From a virus, in the IMG/VR virus record IMGVR_UViG_3300009545_000053, positions 1-26,436 of that record: 26,436 nt of DNA; one strand, written 5' to 3'. Both the position numbers and the translations under genes were made by a program. Every line of letters starts with the position of its first letter. Position 1 is the first letter of the stretch. Below, piece by piece: positions 15,540-21,596 of the stretch. The notes under the pieces were generated by a model. That model had not been told where the DNA came from, searched no databases, and saw only the letters and a list, made by a program, of their open reading frames with translations.

Positions 15540-16137
15540 CCCACGCCACCGCCATAGCGTTAGCCACGCCCTCGAATGTCTGAGCGCGCAGCTTAGCCGA
15601 TCGAGCGCCTCCGACGCCCTTGAAGACCCGGGTGCCGTCGCCAACGTAAATGCCGCTGCCGCTGTGCCAAGGCATCACGGGCTGGTCGTAGCTATCGATC
15701 TTGTGCGTGGGCTCCAGCTTCGGAAGACCTCGCAACCAAAGACAGGTCTTCTTCTTCCAAGGGTCTCCGAACATCCAGGGATCGATGATCTGATCCGGCT
15801 TACGGAAGAGACGAGACATGACTCCAACAGGGTTCTCCACGGCTACTCGCGGAGCATTGGCGTGGTAGCAATCCAGGAAGAAGCGAGAGGCAGAAGCCAT
15901 GCGTCCATCAGCCTCTTTGATCTTGAGGTTGTGGGCATTGGACGCGGCCAGGTCTGTACAAGGAGGAAACGCGATTACTAAGTCCCAGGAGTCCTGCAAA
16001 ACTACACGAACGTCTTCCTGCAAATGCGGCCCGGGGCGCTCGGTCAGCAACAGGTCACAGGAGATAGCGTCATGACCCCGAGCGATGAAAGCGTCTCGAA
16101 CTCGACCGCTGTATTCGCAGGCAACAAGAACACGCAC
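15532..16137 (-). CDS. Short C5-cytosine-methyltransferase-like protein
   Basis: 201 aa, GTG at 16137 with GGGGGA upstream. The N-terminus (MRVLVACEYSGRVRDAF) occupies the place of the SAM-binding motif I, D28 may correspond to motif II, AFPPCT (56-61) resembles the catalytic PPC loop of motif IV, and ENPVG (101-105) resembles motif VI. The target-recognition domain and the late QxRxR and C-terminal motifs are absent, so the protein is about half the length of a normal C5 enzyme. It may be a minimal modification enzyme, a relative with another substrate, or a decoy. Location between replication genes suggests action on phage DNA or nucleotides. Confidence 0.65.
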   Translation of the reverse strand: MRVLVACEYSGRVRDAFIARGHDAISCDLLLTERPGPHLQEDVRVVLQDSWDLVIAFPPCTDLAASNAHNLKIKEADGRMASASRFFLDCYHANAPRVAVENPVGVMSRLFRKPDQIIDPWMFGDPWKKKTCLWLRGLPKLEPTHKIDSYDQPVMPWHSGSGIYVGDGTRVFKGVGGARSAKLRAQTFEGVANAMAVAWGG

Positions 16138-16139
16138 CG

Positions 16140-16433
16140 TTATTCCCCCGCTACGTACTCGTCCAGCATGTCGCTGGCATTGAGCAGGGCAGCAGCCAAC
16201 TGGCGAGCCATAGCCGCGCTATAGAAGTGACTGACCTCGGTGAAGTGATCCTCATTCATGTCACAGCGACCACGATAGGCACTGACCACAACGTGGATAG
16301 CAGGGGTGCCTTCATCCCCTGGATCGTCTCCGGCCAGCATAGTCTCACAGCCGTGGATCCAGAGAGGGTTGTCGTCCATGTCCAGCAGAGTAGGCTCCAG
16401 GGCCTCTTCCACATCTTCCTCGTGACTACTCAC
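16140..16433 (-). CDS. Conserved-looking acidic protein of unknown function
   Basis: 97 aa from a GTG at 16433 with GAGGAG seven bases upstream, overlapping the end of the ATPase gene by 8 bases; an ATG at 16466 lies deeper in that gene without such a site. The protein is acidic, with an N-terminal HEEDVEEALEP stretch, a central strand region (AIHVVVSAYRG) and a helical C-terminus (SAAMARQLAAALLNASDMLDE). No motif was recognised. Its place in the replication operon is the only hint of function. Confidence 0.65.
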   Translation of the reverse strand: MSSHEEDVEEALEPTLLDMDDNPLWIHGCETMLAGDDPGDEGTPAIHVVVSAYRGRCDMNEDHFTEVSHFYSAAMARQLAAALLNASDMLDEYVAGE

Positions 16434-17811
16434 CGGTCTGCTCCTCATCGTCTCTGTCACCAGCATAGCCGTTCACGACAAAACCCGTGCGCTGCCAGAG
16501 GGGGTGCCGTTGTCGGTTGTGCGCGAGCACCTGAATCTTTCCGCCCTCGAGCAGACACTCCCAGGCCAGGTCGAAGTTACTATAGGCCCTGGTCCGGGGC
16601 TTGCCATCAGGATCCACGAAGGTTTCGGAGTGTGTGTTCTTACGATCAGAAGGGGCCACATGCCGAGAGAGCTGACTCTTGGAGACTGGCTCGTTGTAGT
16701 TGTCCATGTACTTGAGGATGTTCCCGCCCACGCGGCGACAGATCTCATCGGCCTTGGCGTTGTCCTTCTGAGCGTCAGAGATACCGAACTCCGATCCACG
16801 CTGGATGGCGTTCTCGCGCATCTCTTCATAAGCTCCACCGGCGGCCCAGGCCCTGGTCTCATTGGAGACGGCCATTACAGTGCCTGCCGCTTCCCACCAG
16901 TCGGTGGTGATCTTCAAAGACTTGTCGCACAGGATCGTCAATGCCGCTGCAACTTTTAGTTGACACAATAACAAATGACCATCTAGCCCGTCGCTGCGGC
17001 CTACCTGCTTCTCCCAGTTGGCACGGTGTACGGCATCCCAGGCTTCCGGACAGACAGTCAGCTCGTAGTGATTGTCCGGGAAGCGAGGCATGTCGATCGC
17101 TAGGCTCTGCGTGGTGGAGAAGTAGTGACCCGGCTCAGGCTCGGGCATGTTCGGATCGATTGCCGGCATCCAGACGAATCTCTGAGGGCTGCCTGATCCA
17201 TCCTCACGGAACAGCACCTGCGACCTACGGGGCTGGACACCACAGATCATGGTCAGTCGGTAACTGTCGCCCGCCACGAAACGATCCCGGTCCACCGAGG
17301 CGTTGGACTGGCCCAGGTCGCCGCCACTCCAGGCCGATCGCAGCACGGACTGAATCGTAGAACCATCGCGGGAACCCAGCTCGCCTAGCGTGGTGATCTC
17401 GTCCACGTTGAACACAATGCCCAGGCGCAGATTGCGCACAAGGGGCTTAGGCCCACGACCTACTGCGTTGGGGTCCGGCTCGAGGAAGACCATGGCCAGG
17501 CCTTCCCCTGATCCTAAATTCTTGGTCTCTGCCTCGTTCGGGATGGTGATGTAGCGGCGGCTGGCCGCGATGGCCCCGCTCTTCCCAGCTCCGGAAGGGC
17601 CGGTGATTGCTACGAAAAAGTTCAGGCTGGCCGGGGCGTTGATGATAGGTGGGATCATGATCTGCGGCGGCGCAGCAGACAGCACACGCGCCATCGTCAC
17701 ACCCAGCAGCGCCCACGGCACGATCATGCGTGAGTCCGCGATGGCCTTGATCTGCTTCAGTACTTCATGCCGGTCCCAGAACTCCTGGTAGGGCGATAGA
17801 TCAACACTCAC
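16426..17811 (-). CDS. DUF3987-like replicative ATPase/helicase
   Basis: 461 aa, GTG at 17811 in a GTGA overlap with the PrimPol gene. Walker A is GPSGAGKS (71-78) and a Walker B-like strand is GIVFNVDE (131-138); a VQPRRSQ strand further on may be a sensor. The C-terminal region (about 365-440) looks like a winged helix (KSQLSRHVAPSD, then TRAYSNFDLAWECLLEGGKI). This is the arrangement of the DUF3987 helicase-like proteins that follow PrimPol genes in phages and plasmids, so it is probably the helicase partner of the upstream primase. Family name is by pattern; a RepA- or D5-type relationship is not excluded. Confidence 0.8.
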   Translation of the reverse strand: MSVDLSPYQEFWDRHEVLKQIKAIADSRMIVPWALLGVTMARVLSAAPPQIMIPPIINAPASLNFFVAITGPSGAGKSGAIAASRRYITIPNEAETKNLGSGEGLAMVFLEPDPNAVGRGPKPLVRNLRLGIVFNVDEITTLGELGSRDGSTIQSVLRSAWSGGDLGQSNASVDRDRFVAGDSYRLTMICGVQPRRSQVLFREDGSGSPQRFVWMPAIDPNMPEPEPGHYFSTTQSLAIDMPRFPDNHYELTVCPEAWDAVHRANWEKQVGRSDGLDGHLLLCQLKVAAALTILCDKSLKITTDWWEAAGTVMAVSNETRAWAAGGAYEEMRENAIQRGSEFGISDAQKDNAKADEICRRVGGNILKYMDNYNEPVSKSQLSRHVAPSDRKNTHSETFVDPDGKPRTRAYSNFDLAWECLLEGGKIQVLAHNRQRHPLWQRTGFVVNGYAGDRDDEEQTGE

Positions 17812-18695
17812 TGAGCGATCCCTCGAATGTTATTGACCCCACGGTTGATTCCGGAGGCGATGGTAGCTCTGGTCTCTCCGTCACGTAGACCTGCGTCGCG
17901 CGCCGTTTCCTTCAGCAGATCAATCGCTGCGCCCTCGCCTAGGAAGCCCAGCTCAACGCACTCACCGGCCACGCAAGAGGCCTGGAAGAGGTAGTTGTTG
18001 CGGTTGCCGCCGCCCATCGGGAAGGTGTTCATGAACCAGTAGAACAGGTTCAGCGTAGCGGTACGGTCGGTCATGCGCTCAATGGACGGAGCGCGTCGTT
18101 CCGGGCGAGACACGATCGCTTCTAACAGAGCCGGATGAATCGGAGCCATGGTGCGGTCCCCCGGCGCATGGTTAGGGTGCCAGGAGTAGACTCCCGCGCA
18201 GCTCCTCTTCTGACTGGGAGGAGACACCACGTAACCTCCGTCGCCCTTGATGTCCACTCCCACAGTGCCCTGGGGCTGGCCGTTGCGGATCTCGATACCC
18301 TCGGGTAGTGCGTAGTAGAAGTGCAGGCCATCACCGCCGGTGTGCGCGGTCCAGGTGCTGCGCAGCAAGCCCTCGTCTCGCCATCGATTGAATGTGTCGG
18401 TTCCGTCGTGAGTGCCGTGCTTGTCGAAGTCCACCACCACGAAGCCACGGCCGGTGCGGATGCCGATGAGGGCTGTTTCGGGCCAGCGGATCTCCCGCCA
18501 CTTGTCAGCTCCGGCAGCCCGGTAGTACGAGTGACAGTAGTCACACTTACACTTCTCCATGGCCTCGGGAGTGGGGCAGGTGTTGCCCCCGCTGCGAGAG
18601 CAGTTATCGCAGTTGGCCAGGGGCTTGCCGCCCGGCCCCAGAGGGAACACATCAAACCAGTCGGTGAGGCGCAGAGCTTCGTTGAGCAGAGACAC
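17808..18695 (-). CDS. Bifunctional DNA primase/polymerase (PrimPol) with zinc insertion
   Basis: 295 aa. GTG at 18695 with a strong GGAGG five bases upstream is clearly the operon start. The archaeo-eukaryotic primase core is shown by VVVDFDKH (86-93, acidic pair D89/D91), GDGLHFYY (121-128, with H125) and VDIKGDGGYVVSPPS (147-161). Between strands near the N-terminus six cysteines (C29, C32, C40, C49, C51, C54) form a zinc-finger insertion. The C-terminal helical region (about 210-295) resembles the PriCT type. It should make primers and perhaps extend them at the phage origin. As first gene of the minus operon it is likely controlled from the 18696-19001 region. Confidence 0.92.
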   Translation of the reverse strand: MSLLNEALRLTDWFDVFPLGPGGKPLANCDNCSRSGGNTCPTPEAMEKCKCDYCHSYYRAAGADKWREIRWPETALIGIRTGRGFVVVDFDKHGTHDGTDTFNRWRDEGLLRSTWTAHTGGDGLHFYYALPEGIEIRNGQPQGTVGVDIKGDGGYVVSPPSQKRSCAGVYSWHPNHAPGDRTMAPIHPALLEAIVSRPERRAPSIERMTDRTATLNLFYWFMNTFPMGGGNRNNYLFQASCVAGECVELGFLGEGAAIDLLKETARDAGLRDGETRATIASGINRGVNNIRGIAQ

Positions 18696-19001
18696 TCGGT
18701 CCTCCGGACATGAGTGAGGCGGAAGCCTCAGGTTAGCAGGTCTGTAGTCCCAGTCAACCCGGTCTGAGCGTGAGCGTGAATCCGAGTCGGGATCGAGTTG
18801 CGACTATGAGTCGGGGAGGTGGCCTGTGTATCGGGATAAAAATCGTGCTGTAAGCGTGAGGACTCTATATAACGGTATCTCTATATCACTCTCTGTAATT
18901 ATTATAAGTACATATGACTACTGTCTGTTACTCTCGGGACTGTTTCACGCACAGGCCATCTCCCCGACTCACGAATCGCGATTGGCCTCCTCCTGAAGCT
19001 C
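18696..19001. other. Divergent control region, candidate origin
   Basis: No gene was found in these 306 bases between the primase and the secreted-protein gene. They contain a hairpin TGAGGC-GGAA-GCCTCA (18715-18730), GAGCGT-type short repeats near 18766-18777, and an AT-rich stretch (about 18835-18930). Within that stretch CTCTATAT occurs twice 16 bases apart (18863-18870, 18879-18886) and a perfect minus-strand TATAAT lies at 18906-18901. The TATAAT is a plausible -10 for the replication operon, but no good -35 was found. AT-rich DNA with direct repeats next to a primase gene is also what a replication origin can look like. Confidence 0.5.
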
Positions 19002-19032
19002 TTGACAAGCACTGCATGGTTCGTAGTAAGGT
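19002..19032 (+). promoter_or_regulatory. Candidate promoter of the secreted-protein gene
   Basis: A perfect TTGACA (19002-19007) is followed after 19 bases by TAAGGT (19027-19032), matching the TAnnnT -10 form of actinobacteria. A start about 7 bases further would fall on the ATG at 19039, giving a leaderless mRNA; alternatively the AAGG in the same hexamer could serve as a ribosome site. Confidence 0.5.
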
Positions 19033-19038
19033 CTGTCC

Positions 19039-19767
19039 ATGAAGCGATACCTCCTTCCACTGGTCGTGGCTCTCGGCATGATGAGCGCTGCGCCTGCTGA
19101 GGCGGCTTCGCTGAAGGAAACCAACGCGTGGGCCACGCCCAACCTGTCGGCCGGCTTCACGCCGCAGGGAATGACGATGCTGGGTAATCACGTGGTGATG
19201 GCTGAGTACAAGCCCGGTTTCAACACTCGCCTGGTAGAACTGGACCTGAACGGTAAGATCCTGGGCCAGGTTTCGATCGCTCCCACCCACGCCGGTGGGA
19301 TCGCCGTGGTGGGCAAGTGGCTCTACGTTCAGAACGCGGATACGCCGAACCACGACACCGTTCGTCGCTACCGGGTGGCGGACCTGAAGCTCACCAAGCA
19401 CCCGACCTACGTCAAAGCGCGGGGGTTGCAGGAACTGGCTCCATGGCAGTTCGCCTCATTCATGACGGCGGACGATGATCAGCTTCTGGCCGGTCACCAC
19501 GGCATGGGTGAAGGTTCGAGAATGTATCGGTTCGATGTCGATCAGAAAACGGGCTTACTTAGCGCCCTGGACTACGTCATCGTTCCGGACAACACTCAAG
19601 GCGTTGCTCCCGGAGGTGTCTTCACGTCCGGGGGCGGTCGCCTGACCGTAGGCTCGACTGTGTACTCAATCCCCAGCCATGCTGAGGGCGTGGTTGTGGT
19701 GGACAAGACTGCATACGTTGCCTTCGAGGGCAAAGCTAAGTACGTCCTTCGTTACCAACTACCTTAG
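19039..19767 (+). CDS. Secreted protein with propeller-like repeats
   Basis: 242 aa. A Sec signal peptide is clear: MKRY, a hydrophobic core (LLPLVVALGMM) and a probable cut in AEAAS near residue 22-23. The mature part has repeated short strands of the type LGNHVVMAEY, GKWLYVQNAD, DDQLLAGHHG and DKTAYVAFEG, each followed by a turn, as in beta-propeller or related repeat folds. No catalytic motif or wall anchor is visible. It has its own promoter, stands first after the divergent region and is not needed for any visible phage pathway, so it may be a cargo gene acting outside the host cell. Function unknown. Confidence 0.75.
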   Translation: MKRYLLPLVVALGMMSAAPAEAASLKETNAWATPNLSAGFTPQGMTMLGNHVVMAEYKPGFNTRLVELDLNGKILGQVSIAPTHAGGIAVVGKWLYVQNADTPNHDTVRRYRVADLKLTKHPTYVKARGLQELAPWQFASFMTADDDQLLAGHHGMGEGSRMYRFDVDQKTGLLSALDYVIVPDNTQGVAPGGVFTSGGGRLTVGSTVYSIPSHAEGVVVVDKTAYVAFEGKAKYVLRYQLP

Positions 19768-19780
19768 GAGATCTGTTGCT

Positions 19781-19966
19781 ATGTACGAGTCCGAGTGCCC
19801 GTGGTCGGGCAAGCGCGGTTACTGGAGTCGTACTGCGGCCGAGTCCGAGATGCGCCGGCTGCGCCGCAACGGCGTACGCCAGGGTAAACGCCTGATCCGC
19901 AGCTATCGCTGCGACAGTTGCTCCCACTGGCATCTCACGTCTGAACCGTCTACGAAGGAGAAGTAA
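19781..19966 (+). CDS. 61-aa zinc-ribbon-like protein
   Basis: ATG at 19781 with AGGAG ten bases upstream; the same frame runs further up only as a shadow of the secreted gene. C6, C44, C47 and H51 are well placed for a zinc site, separated by a basic helix (EMRRLRRNGVRQGKRLIR). The YRCDSCSHWHLT ending is a pattern frequent in small phage proteins of actinobacteria. Nucleic-acid binding is likely; nothing more can be said. Confidence 0.7.
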   Translation: MYESECPWSGKRGYWSRTAAESEMRRLRRNGVRQGKRLIRSYRCDSCSHWHLTSEPSTKEK

Positions 19967-19967
19967 G

Positions 19968-20474
19968 ATGAAGCAGTCGCAAGCCGAAGCCCTCTGGTCC
20001 TCGCTTCGCGAGTCGTTCGTTAATGCCGAGAAGGTGCTCATCCAGATCATCGAGGCGAAGGCGTGGGAGCCCCTGGGCTACGACACGTTTGGCCAGGCCT
20101 GGGCAGATCGCATGGCTGGCGTGCGGCTGGCTGGTGCGCTGACCGCAAACGTGGTCTATGCCCTGTTGGATGAGGGCATGAAGGCGCAGAAGATCGTGGC
20201 GCTGGCAGGCGTGGGGCCGACCGTGGTGTATTTGCTGGCACGGCAGAAGAATAATGGGGTACCTGTCGAGATGGCCAAACTTCAGGATACTGTTGTTCGA
20301 GCGCACACTCGGGTCAAGCCTTCGGCTCCTGCCTTCTTGCACTTGGAACTGAACCACGGAGAATTAGCTAGCCTCAAAGCTTTGTGTGCAGCTAAGGGAG
20401 TGGATTTGAATAGTGAGGCTCTGAAGGCCGTACGTGTTCACTTCTCTCGGCTGGAGCGGAGCCGATCCAAGTGA
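19968..20474 (+). CDS. Putative DNA-binding protein of unknown function
   Basis: 168 aa. ATG 19968 follows the preceding stop by one base with AAGGAG upstream. The N-terminal half is helical (AEALWSSLRESFVNAEKVLIQI, in part; GYDTFGQAWADRM). KAQKIVALAGVGPTVVYLLAR at about 85-105 resembles a helix-turn-helix, and the C-terminus holds a second helical domain ending in RLERSRSK. Codon use drifts to lower GC after about 20245. It overlaps the next gene by 4 bases (GTGA). Function unknown; a regulatory or partition-like role is possible. Confidence 0.65.
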   Translation: MKQSQAEALWSSLRESFVNAEKVLIQIIEAKAWEPLGYDTFGQAWADRMAGVRLAGALTANVVYALLDEGMKAQKIVALAGVGPTVVYLLARQKNNGVPVEMAKLQDTVVRAHTRVKPSAPAFLHLELNHGELASLKALCAAKGVDLNSEALKAVRVHFSRLERSRSK

Positions 20475-20923
20475 CTGTTTCTGCAAAAGGTAAAGAAAAG
20501 AAGTGTACAGGCGGTAGAAACAAAGGAGCTACGCCAGGCTGCTCCTGTGACTGGTGCGAGGTCAAGAGAGTTAATTCCAGAATTAGGACACAAAAGTACC
20601 GATCGGCTAATGTAGATAAGATAGCCACTTACAGTCGGACTAGGTGGGCGAACTTATCTCCAGAAGAAAAATATCGTATCGGTCAGCTAAGAAAGACAGC
20701 TCCAAGCGTTCAACAGTCGGGGCATTTATATGCCTTCAGAAAGAAGGTGAAAGATAGTAAAATACGTGAGCTATCGACTAGGCGTGGGGAGCCTTGGACC
20801 CTGTACGAAGACTCTGTGGTTTTTTCCGGGCTGCCGTACGCAGAGGTAGCCTTTAAGCTGGGACGTAGCCGACAGGCTGTAGAGACTAGGGCAAGAAACC
20901 TACGTGCAGCCGGGCTATATTAG
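20471..20923 (+). CDS. Zinc-knuckle plus helix-turn-helix DNA-binding protein
   Basis: 150 aa, GTG at 20471 in a GTGA overlap. The N-terminus has C12 and a GCSCDWC cluster, like the HGT-GY-CRC--C domain found beside HNH endonucleases and in many small proteins of actinobacteria. The C-terminus (PWTLYEDSVVFSGLPYAEVA and then FKLGRSRQAVETRARNL) looks like a Myb/sigma-like helix-turn-helix. The gene is visibly richer in A and T than its neighbours, especially 20570-20770, suggesting recent arrival. It may be a homing-associated or regulatory DNA-binding protein; no nuclease motif is present. Confidence 0.6.
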   Translation: MTVSAKGKEKKCTGGRNKGATPGCSCDWCEVKRVNSRIRTQKYRSANVDKIATYSRTRWANLSPEEKYRIGQLRKTAPSVQQSGHLYAFRKKVKDSKIRELSTRRGEPWTLYEDSVVFSGLPYAEVAFKLGRSRQAVETRARNLRAAGLY

Positions 20924-20939
20924 TTTGTGCTACACTCTG

Positions 20940-20952
20940 AGTAGTAACTACT
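20940..20952. repeat. Inverted repeat upstream of the 20966 gene, possible operator
   Basis: AGTAGT-A-ACTACT is a perfect dyad 13 bases long, ending 4 bases before the AGGAG ribosome site of the gene at 20966. It is short enough to arise by chance. Its place just ahead of a helix-turn-helix gene suggests an operator, perhaps autoregulatory. Confidence 0.3.
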
Positions 20953-20965
20953 ACAAGGAGAGACG

Positions 20966-21211
20966 ATGGACAACGTCATTACTTTGAGCGAGGCTGCCCA
21001 CCAGGCAGACCGCTCCAAGGCTTGCATCCGCCGCTGGATCGCTGAGGGCTGGCTGACTGAAACGACTCAGTTGCCCGGTCGCAATGGTCAGTGGCTCCTG
21101 GACCGATCCGAGTTCAATGGCAAGCTGCCCCACATCCTTGAGACGATGGACGCTCGAAAGGGCGGTCAAGGGAAGAAAGAGCCGGATGCTTTCGGCCAGC
21201 CGCGCGATTAG
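20966..21211 (+). CDS. Helix-turn-helix protein, excisionase/MerR-like
   Basis: 81 aa, ATG 20966 with AAGGAG six bases upstream. Residues 5-52 (ITLSEAAHQADRSKACIRRW, then IAEGWLTETTQLPGRNGQWL) match the pattern of small winged helix-turn-helix proteins of the excisionase/HTH_17 type: an alpha-turn-alpha followed by a G-R-NG-W hairpin. The C-terminus is polar (KGGQGKKEPD). With no integrase in view it is more likely a transcription regulator than an excisionase. Confidence 0.75.
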   Translation: MDNVITLSEAAHQADRSKACIRRWIAEGWLTETTQLPGRNGQWLLDRSEFNGKLPHILETMDARKGGQGKKEPDAFGQPRD

Positions 21212-21223
21212 GGAAAGCTGAAG

Positions 21224-21379
21224 ATGACCGAAGAAATCGAATGTCTCAATTCTGTCTGTAAAAAGACGGTAGAGGTGACTGAAGAGTTGATAGCTTCAGG
21301 CAAAGAGACAGTCGTAAAAACTAAAACCGAATATGCGGTTTCAGTTCCTGTGCCAGAGGAGGAGAGAAGTGAGAAATGA
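21224..21379 (+). CDS. 51-aa charged small protein
   Basis: ATG 21224 begins 13 bases after the previous stop, with GGGAAAG upstream, and runs to TGA 21377-21379. The protein starts MTEEIECLNSVCKKTVEVTE and is rich in E, K, V and T, with one C-x4-C pair. Its end overlaps the next gene by 11 bases and contains that gene's GAGGAGGAG ribosome site. No family was recognised. Confidence 0.5.
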   Translation: MTEEIECLNSVCKKTVEVTEELIASGKETVVKTKTEYAVSVPVPEEERSEK

Positions 21380-21596
21380 TGGTTCTCTCAAGCAAGACCA
21401 TCCTCTGAACCGACCAGGGTTTCCTCAAACGGTGCAGTACAGCCAACGACACCGAGCCTGGGTATACGTGGACTCAGTGGCCCAGTATCGTTTCGACAAC
21501 AAGATAGGCCAGGACCATCCTGATAACGTCGGGGATTGTCCTATCTACTGGGAGTACCTGATCCCTGGTGAGGACTATTCAAAGGCGCGCTCTTGA
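21369..21596 (+). CDS. 75-aa protein of unknown function
   Basis: GTG 21369 is preferred because GAGGAGGAG lies 4-5 bases upstream; the frame itself is open from 21333. The product is rich in aromatic and acidic residues (RHRAWVYVDSVAQYRFDNKIG, in part; DCPIYWEYLIPGEDYSK), suggesting a small beta-rich domain. It overlaps the nuclease gene by 4 bases (TTGA region: TTG at 21593, TGA at 21594-21596). Function unknown; coupling hints at a link to the nuclease. Confidence 0.6.
   Translation: MRNDGSLKQDHPLNRPGFPQTVQYSQRHRAWVYVDSVAQYRFDNKIGQDHPDNVGDCPIYWEYLIPGEDYSKARS

Noticed and set aside
15081-15644. Extended 187-aa version of the zinc-finger protein
   Set aside because: The first 35 codons lie inside the methyltransferase-like gene without a ribosome site; the GTG at 15539 gives a coupled start and keeps both zinc units.
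20966-21211. True excisionase of a temperate phage
   Set aside because: The fold fits, but no integrase or attachment site is visible in the window, so only a generic helix-turn-helix call is supported.
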